Assembly (NCBI GenBank): GCA_002749535.1
Contig: MZZL01000133.1
Coordinates: 230,835 to 294,834, forward strand
Length of the DNA: 64,000 nucleotides
Source: Apophysomyces variabilis
Taxonomy: Eukaryota > Mucoromycota > Mucoromycetes > Mucorales > Mucoraceae
Direction: 5' to 3'
Below are positions 46,301 to 56,853 of the stretch, in pieces (position 1 is the first letter of the stretch; each line of letters begins with the position of its first letter). Position numbers and translations under genes: made by a program. The notes below the pieces were generated by a model that saw nothing but the letters and a program-made list of their open reading frames with translations, ran no database searches and was not told the DNA's origin.

Positions 46301-47293
46301 CCTTTTCGTGTCAGATATGGCTGCTGCTGTATTGGAACAGACAAAAGACAAGACAGTTTTAGTCCGAGTGCGAGCCAGTTGGGCACAAGGCAATTTATGT
46401 GATGCTATGGTTCTGGAGAGGTAATAGTGTCATATCTATTGTTTGTCTGATTGAATCGACTCAATGGAAAAATCTCGTAGCGAAAAGGAAGAGTTTCATT
46501 TGCAGGAATGGATACCGGTTGCAACGTGGGTTCAAATATTGGAAAATGCAACGGCAGCCTCGCTTGACAATGATAAGGTTAGGAAGGATGTGGAATAACT
46601 CACGGGCTAATGCATTTTGTCTCTGTCTAGTTGAGATCCAATGCAGTACGTGCTATAGGTAGTTTACTGCGCGTCACCCCCAAGCCTTTCTTTGAAAGCG
46701 GACGTGTGTTGATAAGGAACGCAATGGCAGGATTGATTAAGAACATTGAAACCGGTTCTCTCAAAGTAAAAAAGAGGAACTTGATCCTACTTCGCTCCGG
46801 TTAACACATTTTTCTTCTTCCATAGACGCGCTGGAACGCATGTCATGCTGCGAGTAATATGCTACGTAACCCTGATTTCCCTATTGGCCGTATGGAAGGA
46901 GGTGGTCTCTTCCCCTGGACCAACGGACTTTACAGCGCCCTATGTCAATCTCTGACGCAGTGCAAGAACTTCAAAGTGAGAATCAATGCTTGTTTGGCCT
47001 TGGCAGCACCCATGGAAAGAGACCGTTACGGTGACCCGCGGCAATTGGGAGCTGTCGTGGATGGCATTCTGACGGCCTGGAATGCTTGTGAGAACGAAGA
47101 GGCGGACTATCAAGAAGTCCGATACAAAGAACAACTTAAGAATCAGGTATATATGATGAATGTATCCGGCAATACATATTTAAACACTCAATAGATTGTG
47201 CTGGCGTTGAAACATTTGTATGACTGGATGCCAGTGGCAACGAAAACAATGGTTGATACCATTTTAATTGATCAAATGGCAATCAATAAATAA
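43309..47293 (+). CDS. HEATR6-like: HEAT-repeat protein, HEATR6-like (DUF4042), 18 exons
   Basis: Exons 43309-43473, 43547-43648, 43737-43862, 43927-44175, 44244-44394, 44454-44643, 44702-44759, 44834-45087, 45148-45274, 45341-45440, 45496-45706, 45768-45915, 45977-46114, 46173-46420, 46481-46577, 46631-46765, 46826-47146 and 47195-47293 join in phase to 972 aa. The ATG at 43309 has an ideal ACCATGG context. HEAT-type helices recur throughout (MLRALSALVFE, RRMAINCIGNVCAG, NVRAAACRALGVFV, RVRASWAQGNLCDA, RINACLALAAPMER). The DUF4042 signature region is RDDSKIRINALLCLAAIAKT followed by SPRVLYAHWYKF, as in animal HEATR6. It is a helical scaffold of unknown cellular role, single-copy, separating the two HET islands. 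Confidence 0.92.
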
Positions 47294-47742
47294 AGCAATT
47301 GGGCTTTTCTAGAATATACCAAACGATCTATTGGCATTGAATTGCCCTGCTAATGGGTTCCTACTTTTATACTACGATGAAAGGACCTTGTGTTTGCATG
47401 GCATCGCAGTGAACTAACATGGGTGGCTAGACGACCGATTAGCTGTCACTCTCGTGTTCAGCGTTAAAGAATGGTTGTAGTGTGATTGTAAGATAGAAAT
47501 AAACCTCAAAGAACAGTTTGTACATTTCATCTGTTAGAAAGCATTGCCCGAACGGATCTGCTCCGAGCCCTCATTGCGCCTCATGTCATATTCCTCAGGA
47601 CCCAAGCCTAAGATTAGTTTTATGAAGTGAATGTTTGTTTGTGGGCGTTACCACCAACATTAAGGAGGCAATAAACCAACCGGGACGTTGTTAAATGCAT
47701 AAAAGAACCGGCACTTGCTGGTTTTCCGATTACCATAGATTC
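47294..47742. other. Intergenic, HET-7 promoter side
   Basis: It includes AATAAA-like signals at 47286-47295 and 47498-47503. An in-frame ATG at 47695 would add 16 residues to HET-7 but is not conserved in the family. Confidence 0.5.
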
Positions 47743-49164
47743 ATGAGCGAGATTGTACTTTTGGACACAGAATCCGACTTCAACAACATCAAATGTATAT
47801 CCATACCGTTCGACGAAGAGGTTCCCGCATACTACGCAATTTCGTACCGATGGGGTGTGCATCCTGAATGGAAAGCGCCAACTCCAAATTATATAGCCTC
47901 CATCACTTCGATTTCGCAAAGGAATCTGATAAAGCTGTGCAAGCTATACCATCAGAGAATACGTTACATTTGGATCGATGTCGTATGTGTCAATCAAACA
48001 GACAAGAATCACAGAAAAATGGCAATCAAAAATATGGACAACATATATCGATGGGCAGAAACAATTATAGCAGTACCCGATTTGTGCTATTGCGAAGAAA
48101 ACCCTCTAATGGAAGATATTACCAAACAAGATATCGAAGCGGCAATTATTAAAGAGTGGAGAAAGCAACGGCATAGAATAGACGGAGGGTTCAGTTCTTC
48201 CACGCAATTGTTTGATAAATATGAGGCAGGAACATACTTAGGCCTTCGGTTAGACGTTGGCGAGCTCCGGAAGGAAATGGAACCATGGAACAAAGGCGGC
48301 CGTTGGTTCCGTTTTCCTCATGATAATTACACTGATCTAATATGTCGACTGGGCAACGAGTTGGAAGGCATTAGGTTTGTTTCCAAAGTTATGAACGAAT
48401 GGGCACAGAGGGCTTGGGTAGTTAGCGAACGCTTTATCGGTGTGAATGGCAGAAAACTACTTATACATATATTGAGGGCAAATGCGGTTGTTTTTTGGGA
48501 GGTTTTCTGGGACGAAGACTCTGACATTAAGTGGAAGGTCGAATTGGAATCTGACGATCTTTTTAAGACAATCTTTAATTGCAAGTCAACCAAGTTCATC
48601 GACCGCTTGTTCGCGATCCTTCCTCACTCTGGATACCAGTATGATGAGCAGAAATTGTTAGATGAGGACATTGCTGTGGACAACGAGCAGGATTTAAAGC
48701 GGGTTTTATTTCATGTACTAGCCAAACAGGGTAGAAGAAATCTGTTGCATTACCTCGCCGAGGAACTATCACATTACGACCTTGACGAACGCGAAGACTT
48801 TCCCTATGTGTTCCCATTGTCTATGAAGGAAACAGATCTTCCAGTGTTGAGCGACCGGAGCACAAGGTACATTATGGAGATCGAACCAATAACCACAAAA
48901 GATGGAACACGTGCTCTGAAAGTTTCGTGTCCTTTCATTTATCCCTACCGACCGTTTTGGTACGATGATTTCGGGTTATCGGATGAAGACATTGTCCTAT
49001 ATGACTCGTATGATTCGTATAATCAATACAGGGATAGTAAAGACTGCTCTGTATACGGTTATAAATGCCGAAAGTCAAACGGCCTGTGGAGATTGATGGA
49101 AACGACAATGGTTAGATTTTCTCCAAGCAAATGTAGATACGGTGAATTTCTGATCGTTCCGTAA
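47743..49164 (+). CDS. HET-7: intact long-subgroup HET-domain protein (473 aa)
   Basis: The start MSEIVLLDTESDFNN matches HET-2 and HET-3; an upstream in-frame ATG at 47695 is possible. Motifs: YYAISYRWG at about 29-37, HPEWKAPTPNY, YIWIDVVCVNQTD at about 75-87, VPDLCYCEENPLMEDI, then an insertion of about 60 residues relative to HET-6, with STQLFDKYEAGTYLGLRLDV, EWAQRAWVVSERFIGV, STKFIDRLFAILPHSGY and the C-terminal module ALKVSCPFIYPYRPF ending YGEFLIVP. It is the only fully open member of the long subgroup and so the reference for HET-1, HET-3 and HET-8. It is intronless. A role in non-self recognition or cell death is a family-based inference. Confidence 0.92.
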   Translation: MSEIVLLDTESDFNNIKCISIPFDEEVPAYYAISYRWGVHPEWKAPTPNYIASITSISQRNLIKLCKLYHQRIRYIWIDVVCVNQTDKNHRKMAIKNMDNIYRWAETIIAVPDLCYCEENPLMEDITKQDIEAAIIKEWRKQRHRIDGGFSSSTQLFDKYEAGTYLGLRLDVGELRKEMEPWNKGGRWFRFPHDNYTDLICRLGNELEGIRFVSKVMNEWAQRAWVVSERFIGVNGRKLLIHILRANAVVFWEVFWDEDSDIKWKVELESDDLFKTIFNCKSTKFIDRLFAILPHSGYQYDEQKLLDEDIAVDNEQDLKRVLFHVLAKQGRRNLLHYLAEELSHYDLDEREDFPYVFPLSMKETDLPVLSDRSTRYIMEIEPITTKDGTRALKVSCPFIYPYRPFWYDDFGLSDEDIVLYDSYDSYNQYRDSKDCSVYGYKCRKSNGLWRLMETTMVRFSPSKCRYGEFLIVP

Positions 49165-50022
49165 ACCTACTATAACTCTTTTAGGAAGGGCATATGAGGC
49201 AACATCATCTAACGGTATAATTTTCTGTCTCCTTACATGTTTATTTTTTGGATGCAAAATCTTTCTTCTAAGAGATTAGATACGTTTTGTATAAAACTTA
49301 ATTAAGACTCTCTGCCACATGATATGTAATAATCATCAAAGGGTGCTCCGGATACCACTATCCGGTTCACACTTATTGTATGGATACAATACCCTACTTC
49401 AGTTGGAACACGCCTTTCTGTAACCCCAAATTGCATTTATTTTTCTCATTCTGAAGAGAAAGGCATTGGGCAACTTTAAAAATCCAAGACAGAACATGGG
49501 AATGCATAGTGTACTTAAACTGTCTTTTGCTTGAAGCAAACAATAGCGTCAGTGATACTGTGGTGTCACCTTGGCGTACATGGAAAACGGTTGTGTGAAT
49601 TTTTAATCAACTTATACTCTTTTTGACAACAATTTATCTTTAAACGTAGTCTATATCTAAGGCGATATTACTACTTTCAATTGTTTCCACACGGCGTACA
49701 TAGTCTGGTATGATTCAATTGATGGCACAAGTCCAAAGAAAGTTCACTGGCGCGTATTTGTTTGCTATGAATACCACAACCGCTAACTTAATTGTTGAGC
49801 CAGTCGAAACTTCGATACTTAAAGTTGCCAAGTGTATCTGCCAAACCCGCTTTTATTTCTGTTTCTTAAGGATATACGTGAGACCGTGCTATGGATACAA
49901 GGCAGTGGTGGGGAAGAATCAAATGGACTTTAAGAAAATGCAATGAATGTCTTACCACCAATGATCTAATTCCTGATTCACCTGACACATCCTCGTCGCG
50001 GAAACTTCAAAACAGCAGTTAG
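49165..50022. other. Intergenic, no supported gene
   Basis: An ATG frame at 49710-49946 (78 codons) has no recognisable features. The part before 50023 lacks the family ATG for HET-8. Confidence 0.45.
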
Positions 50023-51399
50023 ATTGTTCTTCTGGATACAGAATCCGAGTTGAATAACATCAAATGCGTATCTATACCGTTCAATGAAGATATTCCCGAA
50101 TATTATGCAGTTTCATACTGGTGGGGAGTACATCCTCACTGAAAAGCGCGAACTCCGAATTACGTGGCGTACATCACTTCAATATCGCAGGGAAATTTAA
50201 CCAAGCTGTGCAAGTTATACCGTCATGAAATACGCTACCTTTGGATTGATGTGGTGTGTCAACCAAGCAGATAGATAACATAGAAAAATGGCAATCAAAA
50301 ATATGGACAACATGTATCGAACAGCAAAAAAGGTCATTGCAGTACCAGATTTATGTTATTGCAATGAAAATCCTTTAATGGAGGATGTCACCAACACTGA
50401 CATTGAAGAAGCGATTTTTGCATTGGAACATTTGGGCCAGGGCAGATATGAGAATTTGTGCCGCCAGATATCCGACAAAAACGGGTCGATGATGTACTCC
50501 GGCTACTTATTAGACGATAGCGAAGTGCACAAGAAGATGGAACTATGGGACGATGAGAAGTATTCCTGCCATCATATTGATGATTGCATTGTCGTAAAAC
50601 AACCACTACCAACCGGAAAGAGAGGTTACGATTTTATTTCCAACATTATTAATGAATGGGCACAGAGAGCTTGGGTAATTAGCGAACGCACTATTGGTGT
50701 GAATGGCAAGAAACTAGTTATGCACATATTAAGAGCAAACGCGGTTATTTACTGGTGCCTTTTCGACGAGATTAGCTGGCATTTTGGCTTTGTCCCAGAC
50801 ATTATCTTCGATACGATTTTCAATTCCAAGTCAAAGAATATAAGGATGCAGTGCGGAACCTGTTGGATAAAGAAATAACTGTTAATAATGAGGACGATTT
50901 GAAGTGGGTTTTATTCGATATATTAGACCGGGAGAGTAGGAAGGAACCATTGGATTATCTCCTTGAGAAAACATGGTATCGCCTTGTTGACGAACATGAT
51001 GATTTTCCCTATGTAATGCCATTATCTGTGGTGGAGGATATTTACCTTCCAGCGTTGAACGAACCCGGCGAAGAAAACCTCTTCGATATTAAACGAACAA
51101 CGACGCAAAGTGGAACACCTGCGCTGAAGGTTTCGTGTCCTTTCATTTATCTGCACCCGACGCATTTGAAGGACAACTTTCAGCTGTCGGATGTGAATGA
51201 CGATTCGGATATGCTCCTATATTATGCGCATACTGAGGAGTTTAAACAGTACTATGGTTATTGGTGTCGGAAGTCAAACAACACCTGGAGGTTGATTAAA
51301 CGGACAGAAGTAGCATCTTCTGGGCACGTAAAGGGGTACGGTGAATTCCAGATTTTCTTTAAATCTACTATAACTCTCGCGGAAAGCTATACCTTTTGA
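50023..51399 (+). pseudogene. HET-8: heavily damaged long-subgroup HET gene
   Basis: The family start is lost (TAG sits where the SE codons should be; homology starts IVLLDTESELNNIKC). TGA replaces Trp in HPEWK (about 50140). Two bases are missing in CIN of the CINQAD motif (about 50260), and TAA follows ADR. From the ATG at 50288 (MAIKNMDNMYRTAKK) the frame is open through EWAQRAWVISERTIGV, but a deletion of about 40 bases at about 50833 removes most of STKYIDRLFAILPHTKY. The C-terminal module (LKVSCPFIYLHPTH) is open, yet the family stop is lost through a final indel, so the frame runs about 14 codons too far. At least five lesions mark an old pseudogene. Confidence 0.9.
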
Positions 51400-51781
51400 T
51401 TTCCGGTAACTCTATTTCAGGTAATTTTTATGTATTACGTACTTGATCAAGCACATTATACTTGCTTGTAAAGCTCAAATCGGATAACCTTTCCTTCATC
51501 ACTCCTTCGACGCACCATGTCAGCACATCGGCATATCCGCATACCTTATAGAGAAGCCAGTAATCTTATTCTTAACCTGAGCAATACAGTTTTGTCCTTG
51601 TATCAAACCTTGTATTTCATACAACATACTTAGACCATTTCTGGACCTTTTGATATCTACCATATTACATATGCTACCATTGAAATATACCAACTGAAGA
51701 ATCGCCATTGTACCTGGATCCTTAAAGCAAAGTTAATGGAAAATAAGAGGCTAGGAATCTACAAGAGTTATCGTGACTTTA
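51400..51781. other. Intergenic with a minus-strand short frame
   Basis: An ATG frame on the minus strand at 51520-51708 (62 codons, MAILQLVYFNGSICNMVDIK) looks somewhat protein-like but matches nothing I know. Not called a gene. Confidence 0.35.
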
Positions 51782-53050
51782 TTAAATTATTACAAATTCA
51801 CCATGATGCTCGTAATCGATATATGGTTGGCTCCGCTCATGATCTATTGAGTCTGCCACCCAAATGTTGTTTGACCCGAAACATCGAAGGATTACGTTTG
51901 AATACTCATATTCATTGGTAGCCAAAAGAATATGTACCGCTTTTTCGGCTTTAGTACCCAACAGCTCAACGCATCTGTGAGGAACCTTTGGCGATGGGAG
52001 AATGGCGTAAGGACCCTTCACTTTTAAGGCATATTTTCCGTCGTGGGTTGCTGTGCTGATAGTAGAAAAGAGCCTTCTAAAGAAGAAAGGTCTTATGGCT
52101 TCAGTTTTCTCTTCCTTTATGAAGGACGGCAATTGGGATGGAAGCCTTCGATCCCGAAGAAGCTGGTCTTCCAATAGTAAGATTTTACCTTCCTCATTTA
52201 GGATGTCAAACAGAGTCATCTTCAACTCGATCATACTATTGACGGTTCGGCCCTCCTCTAACAATTTCGGTACCATCATTTTATATTCGTCTATGTGAGG
52301 CAGTATCGCAAAAAGACGATCAATGTATTTTGATGATCGGGAATTAATGATATGCTTGATAAGCGTATGTTGGTTGAACTTGACGTCCCATTCAACGTCG
52401 GCATAGTGATCCCAGTCCGAAAAAGGGATCAATACACCTTCTCCTCTTAGTATAATTATATCCAGCTTCTTGCCGTTCAGTCCGATAGTTCGTTCGCTAA
52501 TGACCCAACATCTATCTGCCCATTCTTGGATAACATCATGAATAAACGCGTGTGCTAGCGACAATCTGATACGCATCTCTTCTCTCCGGTCGCTAGGACG
52601 TGAGTTTTGGTGCATGAAGTTTCTTTGGGTTCCGGATATATCCTTCACTACTAGTCTGATATCTTCCTCGGTAACCATTTCCATTCGTCGGTTCTGGATG
52701 CAAAAACAAAGATCAGGTACTGCGACGACTCTCTCCGACCATTCATATATACGGTCCATATTTTTTATAGCCGTTTTTCTCTGAACTATGTCTGCCTGAT
52801 TGATGCATACGGCATCGATCCAGATGTAAGGTATAATATCACTAAGCACGTTACATAACTTGACCAGATTGTAGCGTGATATCGAAGTGACAGATGCCAT
52901 GTAGTTGGGCGTTTTTGTTCTCCATTGAGGATGTTCTCCCCACCGATACGAAATGGCAAAGTAGTCTCCAACAGTTTGGTTGAACGGCTTGCACACGCAT
53001 ATGATGTTGCCGTATGTAGATCTTGTGTCCACAAGCACAATGTCATCCAT
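51782..53050 (-). CDS. HET-9: intact HET-domain protein (422 aa)
   Basis: It starts MDDIVLVDTRSTYGNIIC, with YFAISYRWG (first Tyr pair altered to Tyr-Phe), HPQWRTKTPNYMASV, YIWIDAVCINQADIVQRKT, EWADRCWVISERTIGL and SSKYIDRLFAILPH followed by IDEYKMMVPKL, where the usual HTKYK reads HIDEYK. The C-terminal module is ALKVKGPYAILPSPKVPHR, ending HHGEFVII. It belongs to the same subgroup as HET-6 and HET-10. On the minus strand a TATA-like GAAATATAAAGCA lies about 60-70 bases upstream of the ATG (53109-53121). Confidence 0.92.
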   Translation of the reverse strand: MDDIVLVDTRSTYGNIICVCKPFNQTVGDYFAISYRWGEHPQWRTKTPNYMASVTSISRYNLVKLCNVLSDIIPYIWIDAVCINQADIVQRKTAIKNMDRIYEWSERVVAVPDLCFCIQNRRMEMVTEEDIRLVVKDISGTQRNFMHQNSRPSDRREEMRIRLSLAHAFIHDVIQEWADRCWVISERTIGLNGKKLDIIILRGEGVLIPFSDWDHYADVEWDVKFNQHTLIKHIINSRSSKYIDRLFAILPHIDEYKMMVPKLLEEGRTVNSMIELKMTLFDILNEEGKILLLEDQLLRDRRLPSQLPSFIKEEKTEAIRPFFFRRLFSTISTATHDGKYALKVKGPYAILPSPKVPHRCVELLGTKAEKAVHILLATNEYEYSNVILRCFGSNNIWVADSIDHERSQPYIDYEHHGEFVII

Positions 53051-54276
53051 TTTGTCAAAAAGGTGGCTTACAGTAGTTCCCTGCAGCTACTAGGGTGGGA
53101 TAACCGAATGCTTTATATTTCATTTTATAGTAGCACAAATACATATCATAAACCTTACCACCTAGCCTCTTGCAAACTGGTCATGTGTAAAGTTTCACTC
53201 GCTGACGAGCGGTCCGAAGGGGTGTAGTTGTTTCCCTGCTTTGCAGAATATCTTATCGCACACTGTTTATGAAGAGAGGTCCATAACGTTCGGACTATAT
53301 GCTTGAAAGAGGGCAGACAAACGCATGGACCATCGGACGATCTGGTGGTGTATATCCCGATCCCGATTTTAACGGCCCCAAGCCCCTTATGTGCCTTCCG
53401 ATGCTAATATGATTAGATGTGTGTTTATTACTATGGATAGTTACTCCTATTACAAGGAGTTCTTAACATGAGTAAGTCAAGAAAACATAAGGAACATCGT
53501 CTTTATTCAAACTGATAGTTGAGTTGTACTTTCAACGTCAAGCCGAGTATTATCCTTATTGTAATACTGACGGATAGTATCAATTGGATGATTTGGGAGC
53601 CGGTAGAACTATGCCATTAAACGAGTATTAATGATTGCTAACCGATTTACTTATAGAGTGATGACTCCGTATTTATCTTGTTTAACAAGAAACATCGGTT
53701 AGGCTTTGGTCTGTTTATTTGTTCTCAATTGTTTTTCACTTTGTTCTGTGATTCTCATTACTTCGCCACTAAACTTGGCTGGATCCACAAAGTTTATTGG
53801 TTTTGTGACCTAGCTAAGCAAATTTTCCCATAGTTATCAAAATGACCGTCTTTGCTTTGGTCTATTGTTATTCATGGTCTATTAGCAATCATTCAGATCG
53901 AGTATAAGGTTCTCAAAGTACCCAAATAATCCAGAGGATATATTCCACTCTAATTCATTATCAATCCATTAACGATTTCGTTGGGTCCTGTAGAAATGAC
54001 TATACTCCACAGCTAACGCTTTCTTAATTGGATTTCATCCATTCAAAGCTATTCACGTTTTTATCTTTGATCCATCTTTACTTGTACCTTTTCTTGTGAC
54101 CCTTTTAATATTTAAGCATACGAGTCTGTTACTTACATTCACTACAAGGGCCTATATTCCTTACATGTCATGGTCAGATTATCTCAACTATTGCATTGTG
54201 GGTACACCAAGATCCTTCGAAATAAAATTGCAGAAATCAATGGAGTCACTTTGCAAAAGAGGTATTGTCCACTTTA
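53051..54276. other. Intergenic, no gene seen
   Basis: The first about 120 bases are the HET-9 promoter with a TATA-like element. The rest is AT-rich without any protein-like frame. Confidence 0.55.
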
Positions 54277-55566
54277 TCAAATAATAACAAATTCGCCATA
54301 ATGCTTGTAATCGGTACATGGATCGTCCCGGACATCGTGTGTCGACTCCGCAACCCAAACACCTTTTGATCCAACACATCGAAGAATTGCGTTTGGTTCG
54401 TCATCTACCCCTGTGGCCAAAAGAATATCGATCACCGATTCAACTTCACCACCCAATAGCGCAATGGATCTGGGAGGAACCTCCGGCGATGACGGGGTGG
54501 TGTAAGGTCCCGACACTTTCAATGCATGCTTTCCATCGTACATTATAGTGTCTATATTAGCATGCACTGTTTTAAATAAAGACGATCTTACAACCCAAGT
54601 TTGCTCGTCTTTTATAAACGATGGCAACTGATAAGGAAGCCTTCGACCGAAAGGAAGCTGGTCTTCCAACAGTAAAATTTTACCTTCCATGTCTAGGATA
54701 TCGAACAGAGCCATTTTCAATTCAATCATATGATTGATAGCTCTGTCTTCATCCACCAACCTTTGTAGATCACCCTTATATTTCGTGTGGGGAAGTATGG
54801 CGAAGAGACGATCGATGTATTTCGTGGATTTGGAGTTGATGATCGCCTTAATGAGAGTATGCTGGTTGAACTCGATGTCCCATTCAATCTTGAGATATGT
54901 GTCCCATAGGAGATAAGGAATCATGATACCGTTTCCTCTTAGTATGATGAGTTCCAGCTTATTGTCCTTCACACCAATAGTCCGTTCGCTAATGACCCAA
55001 CATCGACAAGCCCATTCTTTGATAACATCGCAAATAAACATGGTTGCCGGCAATGAGCTTAGACATTCTCTTAGCTGTATATCATGTTGTGTGGGTTCAG
55101 CCCTGTTACATTCTACCTCGTTCCGAGATATTAGCTCAATCGTCGTTTCGATATCTTCCTTGGTAACCATATCCATTCGAGGGTTTTGGTGGCAGTAACA
55201 GAGATCAGGAACTGCAACGATCTTTTTCGCGCGTCGATATATATTGTCCATGTTTTTGATAGCTTTTTTTCGCTGAATTGCGTCTGTTTGATTGATGCAT
55301 ATGGTATCGATCCAGAGATAAGGTATAACATCGCGGTATAAATGGCATAATTTGATCAGATTGTAGCGAGATACGGAAGTGACAAATGTCACATAGTTAG
55401 GTGTTTGTGCTCTCCACTGAGGATGTTCCCCCCACCGATATGAAATTGCGTAGTAATCAGGAACATTTTCATCGAATGGCTTGGACACACAAATGAGGTG
55501 GCCATACGTAGATTTGGTGTCTAGCAAGACAATGTCACCGAGTGTCTGCAATGAGCTTACTTGCAT
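54277..55566 (-). CDS. HET-10: intact HET-domain protein (429 aa)
   Basis: The ATG at 55566 gives MQVSSLQTLGDIVLLDTKST; the usual family start position (before GDIVLL) reads CTC, so the start has moved about nine codons upstream. Motifs: YYAISYRWG, HPQWRAQTPNYVTF, YLWIDTICINQTDAIQRKK, EWACRCWVISERTIGV, STKYIDRLFAILPHTKYKGD and the C-terminal module ALKVSGPYTTPSSPEVPPRS, ending HYGEFVII. The frame is open and intronless. It is tandem with HET-9 on the same strand. Whether the altered start affects expression cannot be judged from sequence. Confidence 0.91.
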   Translation of the reverse strand: MQVSSLQTLGDIVLLDTKSTYGHLICVSKPFDENVPDYYAISYRWGEHPQWRAQTPNYVTFVTSVSRYNLIKLCHLYRDVIPYLWIDTICINQTDAIQRKKAIKNMDNIYRRAKKIVAVPDLCYCHQNPRMDMVTKEDIETTIELISRNEVECNRAEPTQHDIQLRECLSSLPATMFICDVIKEWACRCWVISERTIGVKDNKLELIILRGNGIMIPYLLWDTYLKIEWDIEFNQHTLIKAIINSKSTKYIDRLFAILPHTKYKGDLQRLVDEDRAINHMIELKMALFDILDMEGKILLLEDQLPFGRRLPYQLPSFIKDEQTWVVRSSLFKTVHANIDTIMYDGKHALKVSGPYTTPSSPEVPPRSIALLGGEVESVIDILLATGVDDEPNAILRCVGSKGVWVAESTHDVRDDPCTDYKHYGEFVII

Positions 55567-56853
55567 CTCCTAACAGTGAGGGGACTTTCATAGCCAGACA
55601 ACAAAGCTTGTAGAACTGAGTATGTTTGTATCGCACCGCACTGTAATACAAAGAAAAGATTTTAGTCTTTACCTTCTTCTGTCTTGGACAAATAAAATTC
55701 CTCCTCTATGCAGTGATGGCATCTTTTCGGTCGATAAGTCTCATGCTATGGTTGGCGTATAATACCAGCTGTTTCGCTGTTAGGGTTATACATCTTTACT
55801 TAAGCCTCTAAGTCCGTAGCACTATATGTGTCTTTTTGATGTGGCATTCCTGTCAATAGGTTTCTAATGATGTTATTCTGTTCTATCCTTGCTAGTGAGT
55901 TTTGCTACACATTATGGCTGTTGTCAAAGGACGAGGGCATCTGCTCATAAGAAGTAGGATTGCTAAGATCGAATCTCCTCTTGCAATATTGAAACGACAA
56001 TGCAGGATCGGAAACGGCGAAATAAAAGGAAAAAGGTTTTGCTATCTATCTGTCACCTCTCGGGACCTAGCATTTTGTCGCAAACATGACCGAGTTATCC
56101 AGTGCTAAAATCAATCCAATGATAGATAATTTCTAACAGACGACCGCCAACATGCCTATGCGAGTCCTTACGAAAATATTTTGCCATTTATCACATCTGG
56201 GAAGGATTGAAAAAAAATCGTGCAAAAGAACTTGAAATAACAATGACAAACGTGGTAAACTCCTGAGAGATACCCATATTCGTTTAAACAGACCTTACTT
56301 GTTTTACATGTCTTTTTGTACAAAAAAACAACAAGGCCATTTCGCTTACCTGAACAGTAGGATAATTTCGTTTTCGCCTCGGCATGAATGTTCTATGTAA
56401 ATCTGAGTATCCGCATGAATAACATTGCTCTTTCTTCAGTTTGGTAGCTTACACTATAGCACCATCAACGACATGCTAAAAGCCTGTGACACAATATATA
56501 CCGCGACGTCCCCGGTAAAAGCATGCAAAAACTACGGGCGATATACAGTGCAATAGCTGCTGTTGTACATACAAGTTACTTATTGCTATTTGCTCTGCTT
56601 ATTCAATCTATAGTAAAGAGCTTCGTGACAGTACAAGCTACATACAATTTCCAAAACAATTGGTGAAGTGTTATATGCAGCAGTATGTTATTCAGTTCAT
56701 AGCACGAGATTAAATAAGGCTGACCAGAGTCAACCTTTCTATTTGTGTCACTATCTAAGCCAATGTGATCACTCAGCCATCCAACTCTTTATCAAGTTTA
56801 ACTTCATTTATGGTTTTGCTAGTAACACTGTTGCTCCTGTTTGTTACAGACGG
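55567..56853. other. Intergenic between divergent HET-10 and HET-11
   Basis: AT-rich DNA without supported genes. The frame of HET-11 is open about 60 codons upstream of its ATG but without an ATG. Confidence 0.5.

Noticed and set aside
51520..51708. 62-codon minus-strand ATG frame, vaguely protein-like
   Set aside because: No family match and no gene context. A faint likeness to the decayed gene at 60066-60694 (YEI..N-C-I and G-F/Y-S-I) is too weak to use.
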